26,677 bases of DNA. Origin: a virus. Every line of letters begins with the position of its first letter. Within the stretch, counting starts at the first letter, position 1. Location of the stretch: the IMG/VR virus record IMGVR_UViG_3300010354_000524, positions 1-26,677 of that record; one strand, given 5' to 3'. This document shows, piece by piece, positions 19,058-26,625 of the stretch. A program made the position numbers and the translations under genes. The notes under the pieces are model-generated. The model made no database searches. It saw only the letters and a list, made by a program, of their open reading frames with translations, and was not told where the DNA came from.

Positions 19058-20389
19058 ATGCCAACACTCTGGAAACACCAACGCCGGCTCGTCGACTGGG
19101 CTCACGCACACCCCCGCTCGTTCTGGGGGGCGGGCATGGGGAGCGGAAAGACCGCGTCGGCCCTGACGCTGGCTCAGGAGTTGAAGGCGACCCTGACGCT
19201 CGTGGGGTGCCCCAAGGCCGTCATCCCGGCCTGGGAGGCCCAGGCTGCCGTCTGGCATCCCAAGGCGAACGTGGTCCGCCTCGACGGCAAGGGGACCGCC
19301 CTGGAGCGTTGCGAGCGTGCCCTCCGGCAGATCGACCGCCGCCGCCAGAACATCCTGGTCGGCAACTACGAGTCGATCTGGCGGATGCCGGCCCTGCTCA
19401 AGATCAACTTCGACCTCCTGGTCTGCGACGAGTGCCACAAACTCAAGGCCCACCGCGGCAAGGCCGCGAAGTTTTTCGCGAAACTCTCCGCGGCCGCCAC
19501 GAAGGTCGTTGGGCTCTCGGGGACGCTCCTCGGCCAGGAGCCGATCGACGCGTTCGGCGTCTACCGAGCCTGCGGGCTTGCCAACCGTTTCCCTCGGACA
19601 CTTGGTGCGTTCCAGCAAAAGTTTTGCGTGATGAATCCGAGGGTTCGCGGATGGGTCATGGGCTACAAGAACCTCGACGAGTTCACCGAGATCATTGCCA
19701 AGGACACCATGCGTATCCGCACCGAGGACGTGATCGATCTCCCCCCGCGGGTCCACACACACCTCCCGGTCGAACTGAGCCACAAGGAAGCCCTGGCCTA
19801 CCAGAACCTCCGCGACGAACTGGTCCACTCCGACGGCACCAAGGCTATCCTGGTTGAGAACAAACTCGTCCTCGTTCTGAGGCTCCTGCAAGCCTGTAGT
19901 GGCCACGTCCGCTGGGATATGTCAGACGCCCCTGAGAAGATCGTCGACGTCCCATCGAAGGCCGCGGCCCTCGCAGACGTCGCTGACGGCATCGACGGCC
20001 CGTTCGTTGTCTTCTACCGCTTCACTGCGGAGTGCGACGACATCAAGGCTGCCCTGAAGGGCAAGAAGGTGGGCGAGTTGTCAGGGAAGTGCAACGACCT
20101 CGCCGCGTTCCAGGGTGGCCTGCTCGACGTGCTGGCGGTGCAGATCGCGGCCGGCGGGACCGGCATCGACCTCACGCGGGCCTCGCACGCCATCTACTAC
20201 TCGGGCTCCCCGAGCCTCACCGACATGGACCAGTCCTACGCCCGTCTCCATCGGCCGGGGGCCGCGGGCACCGTGTTCATCACCCACCTCGTCGCTCGTC
20301 TCCCCTCGAAGCCATCGGTTGACGAACTGCTCTACCGTGGTCTACAATCGAAGGGTGACCTGATCGAATCCATCCTATCGGAGATATGA
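19058..20389 (+). CDS. SNF2-like SF2 DNA helicase (443 aa)
   Basis: Walker A GAGMGSGKT (24-32), DECHKLKAH (124-132), motif III GLSGTLLGQ (152-160), then a helicase C-terminal domain with IAAGGTGIDLTRASHAIYYS and QSYARLHRPG (motifs V and VI). This is a compact phage SNF2 translocase without extra domains. It moves on dsDNA and may displace proteins or remodel forks and junctions. ATG 19058 is chosen because the protein then begins at the expected WKHQRRLVDW segment; the ribosome-binding site is weak. The promoter of the 20391 gene lies in its last codons. Confidence 0.92.
   Translation: MPTLWKHQRRLVDWAHAHPRSFWGAGMGSGKTASALTLAQELKATLTLVGCPKAVIPAWEAQAAVWHPKANVVRLDGKGTALERCERALRQIDRRRQNILVGNYESIWRMPALLKINFDLLVCDECHKLKAHRGKAAKFFAKLSAAATKVVGLSGTLLGQEPIDAFGVYRACGLANRFPRTLGAFQQKFCVMNPRVRGWVMGYKNLDEFTEIIAKDTMRIRTEDVIDLPPRVHTHLPVELSHKEALAYQNLRDELVHSDGTKAILVENKLVLVLRLLQACSGHVRWDMSDAPEKIVDVPSKAAALADVADGIDGPFVVFYRFTAECDDIKAALKGKKVGELSGKCNDLAAFQGGLLDVLAVQIAAGGTGIDLTRASHAIYYSGSPSLTDMDQSYARLHRPGAAGTVFITHLVARLPSKPSVDELLYRGLQSKGDLIESILSEI
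20319..20348 (+). promoter_or_regulatory. Promoter inside the end of the SNF2-like gene
   Basis: TTGACG (20319-20324), 18-bp spacer, TACAAT (20343-20348), about 42 bp before the 20391 start. It fits the genome's pattern of promoters embedded in the preceding gene. Confidence 0.6.
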
Positions 20390-20390
20390 C

Positions 20391-20633
20391 ATGAAGTACG
20401 TATCGAATGTGTACCTGATGGACGGCAAGCCACACGCGAGCGTGACCGCCGTCGAGACCCGCGGCAACATGATCCACCCCGTCTCGAAGACTGACGGCTG
20501 GGTCGAGTACAAGGACCGCGTCTATGACACTGAGTCTGACGCCCGCATCGCAGCGATCAGTCAGATCGACGTGCTCGTGGCCCGCCTGGAAAATCTTCGC
20601 GAGACGCTTGTAAAAAAAGTTATGCAGAAGTGA
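20391..20633 (+). CDS. Hypothetical protein (80 aa)
   Basis: Unrecognised 80-aa protein: beta-strands in the first 45 residues (MKYVSNVYLMDGKPHASVTA, then GWVEYKDRVYDTESDA), then a C-terminal helix (IDVLVARLENLRETLVKKVM) that could form a coiled coil. CGGAG precedes the ATG. It lies between the helicase and a putative ssDNA-binding-like protein, so a replication-associated role is plausible but unproven. Confidence 0.75.
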   Translation: MKYVSNVYLMDGKPHASVTAVETRGNMIHPVSKTDGWVEYKDRVYDTESDARIAAISQIDVLVARLENLRETLVKKVMQK

Positions 20634-20648
20634 GTCCGCTGCTATACT
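20620..20648 (+). promoter_or_regulatory. Possible promoter for the 20698 gene
   Basis: A good -10 box TATACT (20643-20648), with a poor -35 (TTATGC, 20620-20625) at 17 bp. The A/C-rich leader that follows contains CAACCAACAACAACAAC and an A-rich start region, which resembles the CAACCAACC leaders at the left end. Confidence 0.4.
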
Positions 20649-20697
20649 GAGCGAGCCATCTGGCAACCAACAACAACAACTACAAAGAAAGACAAAG

Positions 20698-21471
20698 ATG
20701 TCCACTGCAATCACGACCGTATCCAAGTTTGAGTTCCTCACCCCTGGCTCGCGTGCCGCTAAGATCGTCGCCTCCAACATTGGCGAAGGTCAGGTATACG
20801 AGAGCGACCTCCCTTCGGTCGGCATGCCTGCCGGCGGTTCAACCCAGTGGTCATACGAAGACGCCTCTGGCAACACCGTAAACTGCGAAGCGATCGAGGG
20901 CATCCTTGTCGCCACCGCAGGCCGCGGGGTTCTGTGGCCGTCGACGGAGCCGTCTGGAAGCCGGCCGCTCCTTGTGTCAAACGACATGCGGACTGGCTAC
21001 CTCGTCGGCGACGACTTCGGCGACGTGAATCCCGCGGACCTGGACAAGTACTTGATTGAAGGCAACAAGTACGATTATGCCGCGATCAGCAACAGCCCTG
21101 AGTTCGGGTTTGGGGCTGGAGGCGGTCGAGGCAAGCGTGTCAAAGAGTCGATGGTGCTGGCTGTTCTCCAGGAAGGGGAAGTGCTGCCAGTGCTCGTGAA
21201 GTTGGGTGGCGGATCGCTTGGTGCCTTCACCAGGTTCCGCAAGGGTCTGAAGGTGCTGCCGCATGAGGCGGTAGTGTCGCTGCGGCTCGAGAAGGTTAGC
21301 AACATGGCTGGGCAGAAGTTTAGCCGCGTGAAGCCTTCGCTCGTCGCGACGCTCAGTGAGGCTGAGGGCGAAGTTGTTCGTGCCCTCTACACTGAGCCGC
21401 TGACCCAGATGTTGACTCGGGTGCCTGGCGGTGCGTCTCCCACCGCGGGTGCCGAGGAGGCTCCGTTCTAA
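20698..21471 (+). CDS. Conserved phage protein, possible ssDNA-binding analogue (257 aa)
   Basis: From memory, resembles a widespread phage replication-region family. Shared features are the start GEGQVYESDLPSVGMPAGGS, a strand block (CEAIEGILVATAGRGVLWPS), GKRVKESMVLAVLQEGEVLP, a GSLGAFTRFRKGL segment and VSLRLEKVSNMAGQKFSRVK near the end. That family often has paired cysteines in the middle; here the region (about 128-148) reads NKYDYAAISNSPEFGFGAGG with none. A ssDNA-binding or annealing role is suspected from position only. A strong terminator follows, consistent with high-level monocistronic expression. Confidence 0.78.
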   Translation: MSTAITTVSKFEFLTPGSRAAKIVASNIGEGQVYESDLPSVGMPAGGSTQWSYEDASGNTVNCEAIEGILVATAGRGVLWPSTEPSGSRPLLVSNDMRTGYLVGDDFGDVNPADLDKYLIEGNKYDYAAISNSPEFGFGAGGGRGKRVKESMVLAVLQEGEVLPVLVKLGGGSLGAFTRFRKGLKVLPHEAVVSLRLEKVSNMAGQKFSRVKPSLVATLSEAEGEVVRALYTEPLTQMLTRVPGGASPTAGAEEAPF

Positions 21472-21497
21472 GGGGGTTTGGAACGTCCTTCTCTCTT

Positions 21498-21552
21498 GCC
21501 CCGTCAGTCGCACCCCTCGTCTCCTCTGGTGCGGCTGGCGGGGCTTCTTTTT
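21498..21552 (+). terminator. Strong Rho-independent terminator
   Basis: Long stem with arms GCCCCG-T-CAG-T-CGCACC and GGTGCG-G-CTG-G-CGGGGC (15 Watson-Crick pairs, two T-G mismatches that become U-G pairs in RNA), followed by TTCTTTTT. It lies 26 bp after the stop of the 20698 gene. Confidence 0.9.
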
Positions 21553-21568
21553 GCCTGGAGGGTTTATT

Positions 21569-22054
21569 ATGGGTCGAGTAGTGACATTGCAGCCGTGGGA
21601 ATACGAGCACGCCAGTCAGGTCGGCATCGGGCGGTATACGAGGAACTGGCAGCGTGGCGATGCCGTCCACTACGATCGAAGCAAGATGGAGGACGACCGT
21701 ACGGCACAGTTTGCGGCCGCCGCATGCGAACTCGCGGTCGCGAAGGCGACCAACCGGTACTGGCACGCCCACGTGTGGGACCATCGTGACCACGGGAAGT
21801 ACAAGAATCTGCCAGACGTTGGCGACAACATAGAGGTCCGCCGCTGCCGCACCAGGGACGCCGTTGCTGTCCGCCGCAGCGACGCTGGCAGGGTAGTGTT
21901 CGCCGCCAGGACGGTTGACGACGAGTTCCGCCGCGTCGAGTTGATCGGCTACATCGAGGCCGATAAGGTCATCGAGGGGATGGCCCGTGACGAGAAGTGG
22001 ACCTACGTCCCATTCACCTCTCTAAAACCATTTGACAGCACTGGGGGACGCTGA
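21569..22054 (+). CDS. Conserved-looking phage protein (161 aa)
   Basis: Starts MGRVVTLQPWEYEHASQVGI and continues with RYTRNW, then MEDDRTAQFAAAACELAVAK, NLPDVGDNIEVRRCRTRDAV and VVFAARTVDDEFRRVELIGY. I have the impression of a conserved phage protein, with the E-x-R plus later strand pattern loosely recalling PD-(D/E)XK folds, but catalytic residues are not convincing. TGGAGGG lies 7 nt upstream of the ATG. The promoter of the next gene lies in its last codons. Confidence 0.75.
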   Translation: MGRVVTLQPWEYEHASQVGIGRYTRNWQRGDAVHYDRSKMEDDRTAQFAAAACELAVAKATNRYWHAHVWDHRDHGKYKNLPDVGDNIEVRRCRTRDAVAVRRSDAGRVVFAARTVDDEFRRVELIGYIEADKVIEGMARDEKWTYVPFTSLKPFDSTGGR

Positions 22055-22060
22055 TAGACT
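22032..22060 (+). promoter_or_regulatory. Promoter for the PrimPol operon
   Basis: TTGACA (22032-22037), 17-bp spacer, TAGACT (22055-22060), overlapping the last codons of the 21569 gene and lying 22 bp before the start of the coiled-coil peptide gene. Confidence 0.72.
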
Positions 22061-22081
22061 GCCTTGCGAAAGGAGACCGCT

Positions 22082-22231
22082 ATGACTGAGACGATTGAAA
22101 CCCTGCGACTGCAACTCAGGATGGCCCGCGAGCGTGAGAAGATGGCCCAGGATGCCGCCCGCGTCGCCATTGCTGAGAAGGCCGCCGCGATCGCTGAACT
22201 GGAGAGACTCAAAGAGGAGGCCCGACGATGA
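22082..22231 (+). CDS. Short coiled-coil protein (49 aa)
   Basis: A 49-aa all-helical peptide (MTETIETLRLQLRMAREREK, then VAIAEKAAAIAELERLKEEA) with heptad-like leucine and alanine spacing throughout. AAAGGAG lies 7 nt upstream of the ATG, just after a clear promoter, and its stop overlaps the PrimPol start (ATGA). Coupled expression suggests a PrimPol partner or a leader gene that sets PrimPol translation. Confidence 0.72.
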   Translation: MTETIETLRLQLRMAREREKMAQDAARVAIAEKAAAIAELERLKEEARR

Positions 22232-23853
22232 GAGACTGGCTGTTCAAGGAGGCTGCGAAACTCGCTGCCCGCAATATCCCCGTGGTGGTCGTCCACGGCA
22301 TCACTGACGACAACAAGTGCTCGTGTGGGCGGCCGTCCTGCACCGGCGGCTCCCGCGGGAAGCACCCAGTAGCCCTCGGCTGGCAGGATCACGCCACGAC
22401 CGACGAGGACGAACTGCTTGACCAACTCGACACCGACGCCCCCAGGAACATCGGGATCCTGCTCGGCGACAAGGGTGGCGTGGTCGACATTGAGTTCGAC
22501 GACGCCGAGGGGGCCGAGACGGTCAAGGCTCTCGGCATCGACCGCCACGAGACCCCGACGTACACCTCGGGGAACCGGAGTGTCCACCGGCTCTACCGGT
22601 TCTCTCACAAGTTGCCCGCCAAGGCAGTCGTGAAGTACAAGGGGCTCGAGGTCCGCACGGGCGGTGGCGGCATGTCCGCTCAGTCGATTGTCCCTCCGTC
22701 GGTCCACTACTCAGGCTCGGTCTACGAGTGGGCTCCGGGGCTCTCGATGGAAGACGTCGACCTGATGGAGATCCCGGACGATCTGCTTGCCCTGATCTGC
22801 GAAGGAGATGCCGCTCAGAAGCCCTCAGTGCCCCCTAGAAGGGTCGTTCAGGACGGGGTGGGCGAGGGAGACCGCCACAATGCAATCGTGTCTCTAACGG
22901 CCCGCAAGGCGTTCAGGATGCGAAATCTCCAGAGTGAGTCCGAGTACCAGGACACGCTCGACGAGTTGCTGGCGATCAACCAGGGCCGGTTCAATCCTCC
23001 GCTGCCCGAATCCGAGGTGATCGAGGCGTTCCAGTCGGCCGTGACCTACGCTCGCTCGAAGGCCGAGCCGATCGACCAGGACGACCTGGATGCCGAGGTG
23101 GATGCCTTCAAGGCCGAGGGGTCGAAGGGCGTCTCCGGGCTGGGGCTGGAGCGGAAGTCGGACGGCTGGCACCCCGGCCTCTGGCGGCTCGTCGTGGTCC
23201 ACTCGGAGCCTCCGGTCTACAACCTGATCGTGGCGGTCCCTCAGGGGGACGGCTGGTCGGAGCAGCGTGTCGAGGTCGACCCCGACGCGTTCGAGGTGCC
23301 GAGCAAGGTGGCCCTGGCGATCGAGAAGGCGACGCACCTCGGGGTGGTCATGCCGTCCGAGCCTGGCGAGTGGGCCGTCATGTGGAACGGCAAGAAGGCG
23401 ACGAAGAAAGAGGCGGCGGAGTTGGGCATCAAGGCCCGGCTGAAGGCTCAGAAAGAGGACATGCGTCCGGATCCTGAGACGAGCCGTGACGCGATCGTGG
23501 CGGCCGGCGTGCTCGAGGCCCTGAGCGGGATGGCTGATGCCCCGGTGGGCGTGAAGGCCAGCGAGATTGAGTTGCCGGGCGATCACACGCCGACGTGGAT
23601 CGAGGAGGTCGCCGGCGAGCGTAAACTCGCGGTGGTCTTGACCTCACTGTGGGCCGGCGTGGCAAAGGCCGTTGACAGGCTCACAGACGCCGATAAACGG
23701 CGGTTCCGCCGTCAGGTGGTTGGCTATGCCGGCTGCGACGTCGAGCCCCTCAGGGACCGCTGGGTGCTCCTGACAGAGAAGCACTACGAGGCGATCACGC
23801 TGGTCGCTTTGGGACGCCTGACGAACGGTGGGCGTCTCAACAAGTGGGGGTAA
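22228..23853 (+). CDS. Primase-polymerase (AEP/PrimPol) protein (541 aa)
   Basis: The N-terminal bifunctional primase/polymerase domain (about 1-190) has a Cys cluster CSCGRPSC (31-38), GKHPVALGWQDHAT (45-58), motif I GGVVDIEFDD (83-92, catalytic Asp87 and Glu89), motif II SGNRSVHRLY (114-123, His120) and motif III SAQSIVPPSVHYSG (150-163). A PriCT-like helical part follows (GEGDRHNAIVSLTARKAFRM). The C-terminal ~250 residues are unassigned and contain no Walker A, so unlike many phage PrimPols no helicase is fused; the two separate helicases may serve. It probably primes replication. Terminated by the 23859 hairpin. Confidence 0.92.
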   Translation: MRDWLFKEAAKLAARNIPVVVVHGITDDNKCSCGRPSCTGGSRGKHPVALGWQDHATTDEDELLDQLDTDAPRNIGILLGDKGGVVDIEFDDAEGAETVKALGIDRHETPTYTSGNRSVHRLYRFSHKLPAKAVVKYKGLEVRTGGGGMSAQSIVPPSVHYSGSVYEWAPGLSMEDVDLMEIPDDLLALICEGDAAQKPSVPPRRVVQDGVGEGDRHNAIVSLTARKAFRMRNLQSESEYQDTLDELLAINQGRFNPPLPESEVIEAFQSAVTYARSKAEPIDQDDLDAEVDAFKAEGSKGVSGLGLERKSDGWHPGLWRLVVVHSEPPVYNLIVAVPQGDGWSEQRVEVDPDAFEVPSKVALAIEKATHLGVVMPSEPGEWAVMWNGKKATKKEAAELGIKARLKAQKEDMRPDPETSRDAIVAAGVLEALSGMADAPVGVKASEIELPGDHTPTWIEEVAGERKLAVVLTSLWAGVAKAVDRLTDADKRRFRRQVVGYAGCDVEPLRDRWVLLTEKHYEAITLVALGRLTNGGRLNKWG

Positions 23854-23858
23854 AAAAG

Positions 23859-23890
23859 AGCCCCCCGAGGAGTCCGTTCCTCGGGGGGCT
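23859..23890. terminator. Perfect 13-bp hairpin terminator between convergent genes
   Basis: AGCCCCCCGAGGA (23859-23871), 6-nt loop, TCCTCGGGGGGCT (23878-23890). On the minus strand it is followed by CTTTTTTA, a proper U-tract, so it is best suited to stop leftward transcription of the 24751-23897 gene. It also lies 6 bp after the PrimPol stop and may act in both directions. Confidence 0.9.
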
Positions 23891-23896
23891 GCTGTG

Positions 23897-24751
23897 CTAC
23901 TCGACGATGACTTCGATGCCACGCTCACGGAGTTCGTCGACCTGACGCTGGGCCGCGGCTCCGATGTGACCACGGCCGACGTTGATGCCGTTGAGTGGTC
24001 CCTTCACGATGCCCCTCCGAACGGTTTCCCAGTGCAGGGCTTGGATGAAGCCTTCGAGGTACGGCGTGGCGAACTGGCAGCCCTCGAAGAGGCCGATGGC
24101 CCCGTCTGGCGACTCGATGTTCCGCAGTGAGAACTGGTTGACGCCGTTGCCCTGGTACTTCGAGCATCCACGCATGAAGTACTTCGCCGTCTTTGGCCTC
24201 AACTGAAAGAAGAGGGCCGGAGAGTTGGACGAGTTCGACCGGAGGAGCCGCGGGGCGGCTGGGTCCTTCACGTCCGACAGTCCGAGCGGGCGGAGTTCTT
24301 GGGGCATGAGGTAGGTCAGTTCGCCGCAGCCGTCGAACATGCGGTTGGTGTTAGTTATCATCGGATGGCACGCCGCAAGAATCCACGGCAGTAGCCGGAG
24401 GTCCGACTGGCAGAACATATTCGCACAGTTGACCTCGGGCACGTCAGGTCCAAGGATCACGTCGCCGTTTGCCAGGCGTGGGTACGGTGCCTCACCGATC
24501 TGCACGAGGCAGAAGCCACCGAACCGTGCATTGAAGAAGGATCGGTAGAACGAGTTCGCTTCCTTGCGGATGTACTCACAGTCTTTCATGTTGCCCCAGG
24601 TAGCGGGGTCATCGAAGGCTCCCTCCACGGTGCCTGCGTGGTCCCATAGCCCGATGTACTTCGTGCCCACTGGGAACACAAAGTCTTCGTAGCGTCGCTC
24701 CCAGCCGACCACTGACGCCTGTAGGTACGATCCAGTCCAAATCTGAGCCAT
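23897..24751 (-). CDS. BspA-type leucine-rich-repeat-like protein (284 aa)
   Basis: The body contains repeats with the BspA/DUF285-like pattern M-F-x2-C-x2-L-x3-P: VNCANMFCQSDLRLLPWI, NRMFDGCGELTYLMP and LFEGCQFATPYLEGFIQAL. It ends with the typical closing unit GHIGAAAQRQVDELRERGIE. Residues 1-60 are Trp-rich and different (MAQIWTGSYLQASVVGWERR). Such repeats occur in surface adhesins and phage receptor-binding or tail proteins. A virion or attachment role is inferred; no tail genes lie in the window. GGAAAGGA precedes the ATG, and the terminator follows directly. Confidence 0.72.
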   Translation of the reverse strand: MAQIWTGSYLQASVVGWERRYEDFVFPVGTKYIGLWDHAGTVEGAFDDPATWGNMKDCEYIRKEANSFYRSFFNARFGGFCLVQIGEAPYPRLANGDVILGPDVPEVNCANMFCQSDLRLLPWILAACHPMITNTNRMFDGCGELTYLMPQELRPLGLSDVKDPAAPRLLRSNSSNSPALFFQLRPKTAKYFMRGCSKYQGNGVNQFSLRNIESPDGAIGLFEGCQFATPYLEGFIQALHWETVRRGIVKGPLNGINVGRGHIGAAAQRQVDELRERGIEVIVE

Positions 24752-24765
24752 CGTTCAATCCTTTC

Positions 24766-25029
24766 CTAGTTTTCTTCTTTGAGTCGCTGCTCCAGTAGCC
24801 GGCGAATCTCGGTGAGTTCCCTGATCCTGGCGTCGTTCGCGTCCGCCAGCCGTTCGTATGCTTCACTGATTGAGTGTAGCATATCGCGGTGCCCCTCCAC
24901 CATCGGGATGAGGACGTCGACTCGAGCGAACCAGAGGATCGCCGCCGCCAGAGATAGACCGTAGCCGTACCGTTCGACAGCCGCCAGCACACGCTCGTAG
25001 AGCATCTGGCTCTGTTGTTGTTGAGCCAA
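24766..25029 (-). CDS. Membrane protein with coiled-coil tail (87 aa)
   Basis: Short Gln-rich start (AQQQQSQMLYERV), one membrane span (about 24-41, YGLSLAAAILWFARVDVL), then a long coiled-coil tail (SEAYERLADANDARIREL, then RLLEQRLKEEN). I chose the TTG at 25029 because AAAGGAG lies 6 nt upstream; no good ATG is available. Span plus coiled coil resembles small phage membrane-associated holin-like or XhlA-like proteins. It is 14 bp upstream of the LRR-like gene. Confidence 0.68.
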   Translation of the reverse strand: MAQQQQSQMLYERVLAAVERYGYGLSLAAAILWFARVDVLIPMVEGHRDMLHSISEAYERLADANDARIRELTEIRRLLEQRLKEEN

Positions 25030-25119
25030 CGGTGTCTCCTTTCTAGTAGAATGGGTTTCCGGGGGGCCTCCCCCCCCAGTCTTCATTCTATCTCACAGGA
25101 TCTACCGCCCGCCAGGGTG

Positions 25120-25686
25120 CTACGAAATCTTCGGCGTCCGCGAGTGCGGGGCGTGCATGGCGAGGAGAACTTGCTCGCGGAGGTCTTGGAGAGTGCCGTC
25201 GTTGACGATCACGCGGTCGATCAAGAGAGGATCGATGCCGGCCTCGGAGGCGTGGTGGACGGCTTCACCAACACAGCCGGTGTCATGGTGGGGTCGCACG
25301 ACCTCCCACACGGCACCACCGTTGTCGCGGACCCACCGGGCCTCGTTGTCGAACCGAACATCGGTGACACAGATGGAAGCCCCACGGAGCCGGATGAGCC
25401 TCGTGCGTGCGTCGAGCGACTTGATCCAGACGTCGTCGCCGACGAACGTCCTGCCCCAGTCGGTGCCGATCGATTGCAGGAGTTGCCGCGGGCTCTTGCC
25501 GATGCCGGCGATGGGCTGCTCTTTGCAGCATCGATCCATGAGGTGTTCGACTGGCAAGCCGGTCATTGCCGAGACCATCTCGTAGAGCGGCGTGGCCAGT
25601 TTGCATGGCACGACACCGAACCCCTCGAGGACATCGGCGACTGAGTCTTTCCCTGCACCGGCACGGCCTGCAAGCCCGAAGATCAT
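25120..25686 (-). CDS. Deoxynucleoside monophosphate kinase (188 aa)
   Basis: P-loop start MIFGLAGRAGAGKDSVADVL, then a lid/substrate region (RQLLQSIGTDWGRTFVGDDV) and SICVTDVRFDNEARWVRDNG, the strongly conserved V-x-D-x-R-F-x-N-E segment of the phage T4 gp1-like dNMP kinase family. It ends with a SEAGIDPLLIDRVIVNDG segment typical of the family. It phosphorylates dNMPs to dNDPs to feed phage DNA synthesis. The start overlaps the upstream deaminase stop (ATGA), linking both in one nucleotide-metabolism pair. Confidence 0.92.
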   Translation of the reverse strand: MIFGLAGRAGAGKDSVADVLEGFGVVPCKLATPLYEMVSAMTGLPVEHLMDRCCKEQPIAGIGKSPRQLLQSIGTDWGRTFVGDDVWIKSLDARTRLIRLRGASICVTDVRFDNEARWVRDNGGAVWEVVRPHHDTGCVGEAVHHASEAGIDPLLIDRVIVNDGTLQDLREQVLLAMHAPHSRTPKIS

Positions 25687-26162
25687 AGGTCCAACTCCTC
25701 GCCATTGAAAAGGATCGAGATGCCGATGTTGCGGTGGAAGACGACTTCGACTCCCGCCTCCTCCAGCATAGCGAGTCCACGCCGCACTGTCAAACGCCAC
25801 CTTTCCGGCGTGGCCGCGTAGGTCGCCTCGCACGTGTGGACTGCCGTGATGCCCGAGGAGATGATCGCCCTGGCACAGTCTGGACACGCCGCCCACAGGG
25901 CGTGCATCTCGCAGCCGTCGCAGGACCACCCCTCTTTGGCGGCCCGGTAGATCGCTGCCCGTTCGGCGTGCTCGACGTAGGTCGCCTTGAGCCCTGTCTT
26001 CACCCGCTCGTCCTCGTCCTCGGTGTGGTAGGTGACCGAGTTGAGGGCGATGCCGTACCTGAAGTGCGTCTCGGTATCGACAACGACGGCAGCGTTCTGA
26101 GTGCGGGGGTCGTCGGAAAACCAGGCGATGCTCGCGAGTTGCTGGAGGCTATCCGTTCGCAC
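25683..26162 (-). CDS. dCMP-deaminase-like protein (159 aa)
   Basis: Cytidine/deoxycytidylate deaminase fold. HAERAAIYRAAKEG (65-78) carries the zinc-binding His and catalytic Glu; AACPDCARAIISSG (91-104) carries Cys93 and Cys96. The Pro usually before the first Cys is Ala here. An extra CDGC lies at 81-84. It likely converts dCMP (or a related nucleotide) to dUMP for thymidylate supply. I chose GTG 26162 because GGAGGG lies 9 nt upstream; longer frames read into the neighbouring gene. It is coupled to the kinase gene. Confidence 0.85.
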   Translation of the reverse strand: MRTDSLQQLASIAWFSDDPRTQNAAVVVDTETHFRYGIALNSVTYHTEDEDERVKTGLKATYVEHAERAAIYRAAKEGWSCDGCEMHALWAACPDCARAIISSGITAVHTCEATYAATPERWRLTVRRGLAMLEEAGVEVVFHRNIGISILFNGEELDL

Positions 26163-26358
26163 GGCAGATAGCCCTCCGCTGCGAGCGGTATCTGGCCGAG
26201 CATGAACGGCACGACCCGCGGACCCCGCTCTTGACTCGGGCGTCTCTGGCGAAGTGGCCGACGGGGAGGCGGCAGCCACACTTGGCACACGTCTTTGTCT
26301 CACCTTGCATCAGGTAGTCTGGCGTGCGGTAGGTTCCAGGGAACATCGTGCCGGTCAT
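26149..26358 (-). CDS. Zinc-finger protein, N-terminally related to the 5143 gene (69 aa)
   Basis: MTGT then MFPGTYRTPDYLMQG, matching the first 15 residues of the 5143-5403 product. A four-Cys zinc site follows: CAKCGCRLPVGHFARDAR, then CRSC and a basic tail. The pattern CxxC-x4-P-x3-F-x(n)-G-x(n)-CxxC is that of the zinc-binding half of endonuclease VII-type phage proteins; no catalytic half is present. Probably nucleic-acid binding. GGAGGAG lies 6 nt upstream of the ATG. Confidence 0.78.
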   Translation of the reverse strand: MTGTMFPGTYRTPDYLMQGETKTCAKCGCRLPVGHFARDARVKSGVRGSCRSCSARYRSQRRAICRANG

Positions 26359-26361
26359 GGG

Positions 26362-26625
26362 CTACTCCTCCACCTTGAAGACCTCGGAGATGATCTCTGC
26401 CAACTTGGTGCCGGTGTATGTCACCGACTCCTCGGACAGTGAGCGATGGATCGCGTGGACGACCTCGTGGATGAGGACATCCAACTTTACCTTCGGCGTC
26501 AATCGGTCGTCGACGAGAATCTTTCTCTTCGAGTAGTCGCACCATCCGTTGGCCTTGCCACGCATCTTGCGTGAAAAGCGGATGAGCCACTTCTCGCCGT
26601 TGATGTCGAAGTGGTAGTCCTTCAC
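26362..26625 (-). CDS. HExxH metallopeptidase-like small protein (87 aa)
   Basis: Starts (GTG codon, read as Met) MKDYHFDINGEKWLIRFSRK; contains LIHEVVHAIHRSLSEES, with HEVVH at 53-57 as the zinc motif and Glu65 or Glu66 as a possible third ligand. From memory, similar ~85-aa proteins occur in planctomycetes and phages. Activity is unproven and the domain is minimal. GGAGGA lies 5 nt upstream of the GTG. The same frame stays open to the window edge, so a longer protein cannot be excluded. Confidence 0.75.
   Translation of the reverse strand: MKDYHFDINGEKWLIRFSRKMRGKANGWCDYSKRKILVDDRLTPKVKLDVLIHEVVHAIHRSLSEESVTYTGTKLAEIISEVFKVEE

Noticed and set aside
18929-19906. Long minus-strand open frame opposite the SNF2-like helicase
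   Set aside because: Antisense shadow of a clearly coding gene; it would also cross the repeat-rich control region.
25061-25078. GGGGGG-CCT-CCCCCC hairpin between the kinase and the 25029 gene as a terminator
   Set aside because: No U-tract follows on either strand and the loop is only 3 nt; it may be a simple homopolymer palindrome.
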